The notes under the pieces are model-generated. The model saw nothing but the letters and a program-made list of their open reading frames with translations, had not been told where the DNA came from and ran no database searches. Position numbers and translations under genes: made by a program. From the NCBI GenBank assembly GCA_017420125.1, contig JAFOJR010000120.1:1-8438 (forward strand): DNA of 8,438 nt, written 5' to 3'. How positions within the stretch are numbered: position 1 is the first letter of the stretch; every line of letters starts with the position of its first letter. Below are positions 4,924-8,438 of this stretch, one piece after another. The DNA comes from Oscillospiraceae bacterium (GTDB lineage: Bacteria; Bacillota; Clostridia; Oscillospirales; Oscillospiraceae).

Positions 4924-5816
4924 CGCTGTCTTATATTCTCACCATTTTGGTCAGCGGCCTGAAACTGGGTGCCATTTACGCCATTGTGGCAATCGGCTAT
5001 TCCATCGTTTACGGCATCCTGCGCCTGATCAATTTCGCCCACGGCGACATTATGACCGTCGGCATTTACATCATCCTTGTTTTAATGAACCGGGCCGGGC
5101 TTCCCATTTACGTCTCCATCCTCGCGTCCGTCGCGATCAGTGTATTCGTCGGCCTGCTGATCGAGCGGCTGGCCTACCGCCCGCTTCGGGACGCCACGGA
5201 GGAAACCACGCTGATTTCTTCATTGGCTGTCTCCGCCCTGCTGCAGAACATTCTGCTGCTCTGCTTCGGCGCCCAGCGCCAGCCGTTTATGCTCCCCGGC
5301 TTTTTGACACAGGGACATACCATTGGTTCTGTCAACTTCACGAACATCAATATCATCACGTTTATCATCACCGCTATCTTCCTTGTGGCCCTGTTCCTTC
5401 TGCTTTCCAAAACGAAGATCGGCATCGCCATGCGGGCCTGCTCTGAAAATATGAAAGCGGCGCGCCTGATGGGCATCAGCGTCAACAAGGTCGTCATGGT
5501 GGCCTTTGCCATCGGGTCCGGCATGGCGGTCATCGCCGGCTTCCTTCTGGCAGGGGAATATAAAACGGTCTATCCCAGCCTGGGCTTTGTCCCCGGTCTG
5601 AAGGCCTTCTGCGCGGCTGTCATCGGCGGCATCGGAAGCCTTGGCGGCGCGGTTGCCGGCGCCTTTATCATCGGTGTCACGGAAATTTTATTCGCCGGTT
5701 TGATGCCAACCAGCTATACTGCCTATCGTGATGCATTTGTATTCCTGCTGATGGTCGTTGTTCTGCTGTTCCGGCCCAACGGACTGTTTGGCAGCACGAA
5801 AGGAGAGCGCAGCTGA
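4920..5816 (+). CDS. livH: Branched-chain amino acid ABC transporter permease LivH
   Basis: 298-residue integral membrane protein, about eight hydrophobic segments. The N-terminal block GYSIVYGILRLINFAHGD (residues 26-43) is diagnostic for LivH. The cytoplasmic EAA-like coupling loop MRACSENMKAARLMGISV lies at 171-188, and the glycine-rich VIGGIGSLGGAVAGAFIIG at 234-252 is typical for the family. It ends with LLFRPNGLFG, as most LivH proteins do. With LivM it forms the substrate channel. Start ATG at 4920 in an ATGA overlap with livF, with GGGAGGTG upstream. Length is in the normal range of about 290-310 residues. Substrate cannot be read from the permease, since urea and amide importers share this fold, but UrtB-type permeases are longer. 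Confidence 0.96.
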   Translation: MTLSYILTILVSGLKLGAIYAIVAIGYSIVYGILRLINFAHGDIMTVGIYIILVLMNRAGLPIYVSILASVAISVFVGLLIERLAYRPLRDATEETTLISSLAVSALLQNILLLCFGAQRQPFMLPGFLTQGHTIGSVNFTNINIITFIITAIFLVALFLLLSKTKIGIAMRACSENMKAARLMGISVNKVVMVAFAIGSGMAVIAGFLLAGEYKTVYPSLGFVPGLKAFCAAVIGGIGSLGGAVAGAFIIGVTEILFAGLMPTSYTAYRDAFVFLLMVVVLLFRPNGLFGSTKGERS

Positions 5817-6937
5817 TGAAAACGAATGTCAAATTAAGGGACTGCAATCTGTTCCGTCTCGTATGCTTTATTATCATTCCCTTATTATTTCTTGTTTTCT
5901 GTGCATTGCAGCCCAAGAGCTATATCACAGGTCTGGTGATCACCGCGGGGATCTACATCGTCTTATGCGCCAGCCTGAACCTGATCAACGGATTTTCCGG
6001 CATGTTCTCCATGGGCCACGCGGCATTCATGGCAATCGGCGCATACCTGTCCGCCTTTCTGACCCTCAGCGCCAATGTAAAAATGAACATGACTCCCGGT
6101 CTCCCCGGCTGGCTGATCCACGCCCAGCTCCCCTTTGGGGTTGCCTTGATTATCGGCGGTCTGGCCGCGGCGCTGGTTGCGGTCATCATCGGCTTCCCCG
6201 TCGTGCGGACCAAGGGGCATTACCTGTCTGTTGTCACGCTGGCGCTGATCGTCGTGGTCCGCGCGGTCATAGACAACCAGGACAAGCTGACAAGCGGCTC
6301 CCGTGGGCTCAAGGGCATTCCCACAAAATCCACCATCCTGACCGTCTATATCGTGGTCATCATCACCCTCTTCCTCCTCTATCGGATTGTCCGCTCGGAT
6401 TACGGGCGCGGGCTGGTGGCCATGCGGGACGACCCCACCGCGGCCCAGACTTTGGGAATCAATCTGGTAAAGAAAAAGATTTCCTGCTTTGCCATCAGCG
6501 CGTTTTTCGCCGGCGTGGGCGGCGGCCTCTGGGCCCACTATCTGACGGCCATTTCCGGCGCCAGCTTTTATTTCACCAAAAGCTTTGACATTGTGGAAAT
6601 GAGCATCATCGGCGGCATGTTCACCCTAAGCGGCTCCATTCTGGGCGCCTTGTTTTACACCGTCGTCCCCGAATTTCTCGCCCCCCTTGAAAACGGGCTG
6701 AGAATCGGCGGCCTGCAGCTGCCCAGCATGTTCGGCCTGTCCAATATCATCATGGCCCTCTTCCTGATTTTCCTGATCATCTTCCGCCGTCAGGGGCTGA
6801 TGGGCCGCAGCGAACTCCTTTTGGACAGCTGGTTCTCCAAGGACACCTATCTTGCCCTGTTCCGCAAAAAAGACTACGCAAGGCTTGCGGAAGGCTTTTT
6901 AAACCTCTTCCGAAGGAAGAAAAAAGCGGAATCATAA
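5816..6937 (+). CDS. livM: Branched-chain amino acid ABC transporter permease LivM
   Basis: 373-residue second permease subunit. The conserved block SLNLINGFSGMFSMGHAAF (53-71) is the LivM counterpart of the LivH N-terminal motif. The EAA-like loop AMRDDPTAAQTLGINL is at 202-217, and GGMFTLSGSILGALF at 266-280 matches the GG-GT-GP-GA region, here with Ser where Pro is common. Membrane segments run to about residue 325, followed by FRRQGLMG, where many LivM proteins stop. The remaining 43 residues form a cytoplasmic tail ending FRRKKKAES, rich in Lys and Arg. The start ATG shares a base with the livH TGA (TGATG), with AAGGAGAG upstream. Last of the four tightly coupled genes; the binding-protein gene follows after 95 bp. 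Confidence 0.95.
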   Translation: MKTNVKLRDCNLFRLVCFIIIPLLFLVFCALQPKSYITGLVITAGIYIVLCASLNLINGFSGMFSMGHAAFMAIGAYLSAFLTLSANVKMNMTPGLPGWLIHAQLPFGVALIIGGLAAALVAVIIGFPVVRTKGHYLSVVTLALIVVVRAVIDNQDKLTSGSRGLKGIPTKSTILTVYIVVIITLFLLYRIVRSDYGRGLVAMRDDPTAAQTLGINLVKKKISCFAISAFFAGVGGGLWAHYLTAISGASFYFTKSFDIVEMSIIGGMFTLSGSILGALFYTVVPEFLAPLENGLRIGGLQLPSMFGLSNIIMALFLIFLIIFRRQGLMGRSELLLDSWFSKDTYLALFRKKDYARLAEGFLNLFRRKKKAES

Positions 6938-6947
6938 TCGTTTGCAC

Positions 6948-6964
6948 ATGCGTTTGAAACGCAT
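6948..6964. promoter_or_regulatory. 17-bp palindrome between livM and the binding-protein gene
   Basis: ATGCGTTT-G-AAACGCAT is a perfect palindrome around one central base, flanked by TTTGCA on both sides (6941-6946, 6965-6970) and followed by TATAAA (6970-6975). No consensus -35 lies at proper spacing from that TATAAA, so a separate promoter is possible but not proven. It starts 11 bp after the livM stop. Confidence 0.45.
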
Positions 6965-6977
6965 TTGCATATAAAAA

Positions 6978-7009
6978 TCCCTTTTGAAAAAAAAGAACTG
7001 CAAAAGGGA
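6978..7009 (+). other. Intercistronic hairpin upstream of the binding-protein gene
   Basis: TCCCTTTTG (6978-6986) and CAAAAGGGA (7001-7009) pair perfectly over 9 bp around an A-rich 14-nt loop, ending nine bases before the AAGGAGG at 7018-7024. There is no U tract, so it is not a terminator. In liv and other importer operons such structures can protect the binding-protein message from decay and raise its level over the permease genes; that role is inference here. Confidence 0.55.
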
Positions 7010-7032
7010 AAGTGAAAAAGGAGGAATATTTC

Positions 7033-8244
7033 ATGAAAAAAATAGCAACCCTCTTGCTTGCATTGGCCATGGTGTTCGCTTTGGCTGCCTGCGGTGCAGG
7101 CGGCGGCAACGGCGGCACGGATGACGCTTCCGCTGCTCCCACCGAGGAAGCAAACGGCGGCGGCGCTGCCGTGACAGGCGACGTCATCAAAATCGGCGGT
7201 ATCTTCAACGTAACCGGCGACCAGTCTTCCATCGACGCGCCCGCCCAGAAGGCATTCGCCCTTGCCGTTGACGAAATCAACGCAAACGGCGGAATCAACG
7301 GCCGGAAAGTGGAAGCTGTTTTCTATGACGGCCAGACCGACACCGCTGTCTGCGCTTCCGATGCAAAGAAACTGATCGACAACGACGGTGTCATTGCAAT
7401 CGGCGGCCTGTCTGACAGTGACTACGCCTATGCAGCCGGTGCTGTTGCACAGGAAGCCGGAATCCCCATTGTCTTCTCCGGCGCCACCACCCCCGACATC
7501 CCTGATGTCGTCGGCAACTGCGCATTCATGACCGCTTTCGGCGATGACGTCTGCGCACATGCTGCAGCCGAATATCTCTACAACGAGATGGGCGCAAGAA
7601 CCGTTTATGTCCTCACCGACACGTCCATGAGCTACACATCCAACCTCTCCGCCTATTTTGTGGAACGCTTTAAAGAACTCGGCGGCGAAGTAACATTGGA
7701 AGACCACTTCTCTTCCGGCGACTATGACTTCTCCGCTCAGATTCAGCGTTACCTGGCAACCGGCGAAACCGACGCCATGTTCATGTCCACCGGTCCCGAC
7801 GACGCTTCCACTGTCATTGAGCAGTACCGCAGCGCAGGCGCCACCGCTCCCATGATCTCCGGCGACGGCTGGGATGCTGACCTCTGGGGCGTTGCAGGCG
7901 ATCTGGCAAACAAGGACGTCTATGTCTGCACCCACTACTCCACCGGTGACACAAGCGAAACCGTTCAGCACTTCATCGCCGCTTACACCGAAAAGTACGG
8001 CATTGCGCCTGAAAACGCATTTGCCGCTCTCGGCTATGACTGCGCACAGATCCTGTTCAAGGCCATCGAAGCCTGCGGCGACGACATCACTGCTGAAAAC
8101 ATCCGCACAAACATCGAAGCAATCAACGGCCTGGTCTGCACCACCGGCACCATCTCCTACACGGCGGACAACCACGTCCCCGACAAGACTGTCGTTGTGA
8201 CCCAGTCTGTTGACGGCGCTTTGAAGTTCATCACCAACATCTAA
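7033..8244 (+). CDS. livK: Substrate-binding lipoprotein of the Liv-type ABC transporter
   Basis: 403-residue type I periplasmic-binding protein (Leu/Ile/Val-binding family) anchored outside the membrane. The signal peptide MKKIATLLLALAMVFALAAC ends in lipobox LAAC with the acylated Cys20. Residues 21-48 are a Gly/Ala-rich linker. The binding domain starts at VIKIGGIFNVTGDQSS (51-66), then KAFALAVDEINANGGINGR, typical of the family, and continues to the end. The start is the ATG at 7033, eight bases after AAGGAGG. An in-frame GTG at 7012 lies upstream of that site and is rejected. The protein delivers substrate to LivHM. Branched-chain amino acids are the default guess; binding-pocket residues do not allow me to exclude other amino acids or amides. 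Codon choice is strongly C-ending, suggesting high expression. A terminator follows. Confidence 0.95.
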   Translation: MKKIATLLLALAMVFALAACGAGGGNGGTDDASAAPTEEANGGGAAVTGDVIKIGGIFNVTGDQSSIDAPAQKAFALAVDEINANGGINGRKVEAVFYDGQTDTAVCASDAKKLIDNDGVIAIGGLSDSDYAYAAGAVAQEAGIPIVFSGATTPDIPDVVGNCAFMTAFGDDVCAHAAAEYLYNEMGARTVYVLTDTSMSYTSNLSAYFVERFKELGGEVTLEDHFSSGDYDFSAQIQRYLATGETDAMFMSTGPDDASTVIEQYRSAGATAPMISGDGWDADLWGVAGDLANKDVYVCTHYSTGDTSETVQHFIAAYTEKYGIAPENAFAALGYDCAQILFKAIEACGDDITAENIRTNIEAINGLVCTTGTISYTADNHVPDKTVVVTQSVDGALKFITNI

Positions 8245-8281
8245 TTTACATCATACTTTGCCCACAATTTGAATCCAACCG

Positions 8282-8317
8282 TGGCGCCGTCCCGTTTCCG
8301 GACGGCGCCATTCTTTT
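8282..8317 (+). terminator. Intrinsic terminator of the liv operon
   Basis: TGGCGCCGTCC (8282-8292) and GGACGGCGCCA (8300-8310) pair perfectly over 11 bp around a 7-nt loop, followed by TTCTTTT. It lies 37 bp after the stop of the binding-protein gene and separates the operon from the next gene. The U tract is interrupted by one C. Confidence 0.9.
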
Positions 8318-8359
8318 ATACCAGAGATATATTTTTCATATTCGAAAGAAGGGATTGTT

Positions 8360-8438
8360 ATGGCAAATCATGAATTATTAAAACTCACTTCCCATCAGGT
8401 GCGAAGCGGCGGCTACGACAAGGCCATCCTCTCCGTCG
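8360..8438 (+). CDS. Start of an unidentified gene, cut by window edge
   Basis: ATG at 8360, with GAAGGG seven bases upstream, opens a frame for 26 codons to the window end (MANHELLKLTSHQV, then RSGGYDKAILSV). The fragment is too short for firm assignment. The pattern of a short N-terminus, LTSHQV, then a hydrophobic strand AILSV resembles the start of creatininase-family amidohydrolases, in which a GSxExHG metal-binding motif would follow at once; this is a weak guess. No clear promoter is visible in the 40 bp after the terminator, so it may depend on partial readthrough from the liv operon or on a promoter I cannot recognise. Confidence 0.6.
   Translation, partial: MANHELLKLTSHQVRSGGYDKAILSV

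Noticed and set aside
6948..6975. cre site before the binding-protein gene
   Set aside because: The palindrome ATGCGTTT-G-AAACGCAT does not fit TGWAANCGNTNWCA in any register tried.
7012..7032. GTG at 7012 as start of the binding-protein gene
   Set aside because: It lies before the AAGGAGG at 7018-7024 and would put seven charged residues ahead of the signal peptide; ATG at 7033 fits both.
6874..8175. 433-residue minus-strand open frame opposite livM and the binding-protein gene
   Set aside because: It is produced by the codon bias of the plus-strand genes; the plus strand has a signal peptide, lipobox and family domain.
8320..8350. CodY box before the gene at 8360
   Set aside because: The AT-rich stretch ATTTTTCATATTCGAAAG differs too much from AATTTTCWGAAAATT.

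Overview
The window looks like the chromosome of a moderately GC-rich Clostridia-type Firmicute (Lachnospiraceae or Oscillospiraceae; this is inference). Support comes from strong AGGAGG-type ribosome binding sites, a CIRCE operator for the HrcA repressor, cre-like sites for CcpA, intrinsic terminators with U tracts, and a lipoprotein with an LAAC lipobox and a Gly/Ala-rich linker. No mobile element, CRISPR array, tRNA or rRNA was seen.

Left part (1-2438, minus strand). A LysR-type regulator gene (1282-2187) is followed on the same strand by a perfect 14-bp hairpin, a near-consensus promoter (TTTACA-17-TATAAT, 1159-1187), a leader of about 210 nt, and the first 289 codons of an O-acetylhomoserine sulfhydrylase gene (metY, cut by the window edge). 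The leader ends in an intrinsic terminator about 73 nt before the metY start. An upstream leader segment is perfectly complementary over 11 nt to the 5' arm of that terminator, as expected for an antiterminator. I could not match the leader to the SAM-I consensus or to a T-box, so it is the best candidate here for an undescribed regulatory RNA.

Middle (2405-3445). A small heat-shock protein gene (hsp20, minus strand) has its own terminator and a promoter overlapped by a CIRCE element with one mismatch. The intergenic region then holds the promoter and about 155-nt leader of the divergent transporter operon. That leader contains a 12-bp palindrome, a hairpin and two cre-like sites.

Right part (3446-8317, plus strand). 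A complete branched-chain/hydrophobic amino-acid ABC importer (HAAT/Liv family) is arranged as livG-livF-livH-livM-substrate-binding lipoprotein. The first four genes overlap by 1-4 nt and are probably translationally coupled. The binding-protein gene is separated by 95 nt containing a palindrome and a hairpin, and a strong terminator follows it. The lipoprotein would capture substrate outside the membrane, LivH and LivM form the permease, and LivG and LivF supply ATP hydrolysis. After the terminator a new gene starts at 8360 and runs off the window.
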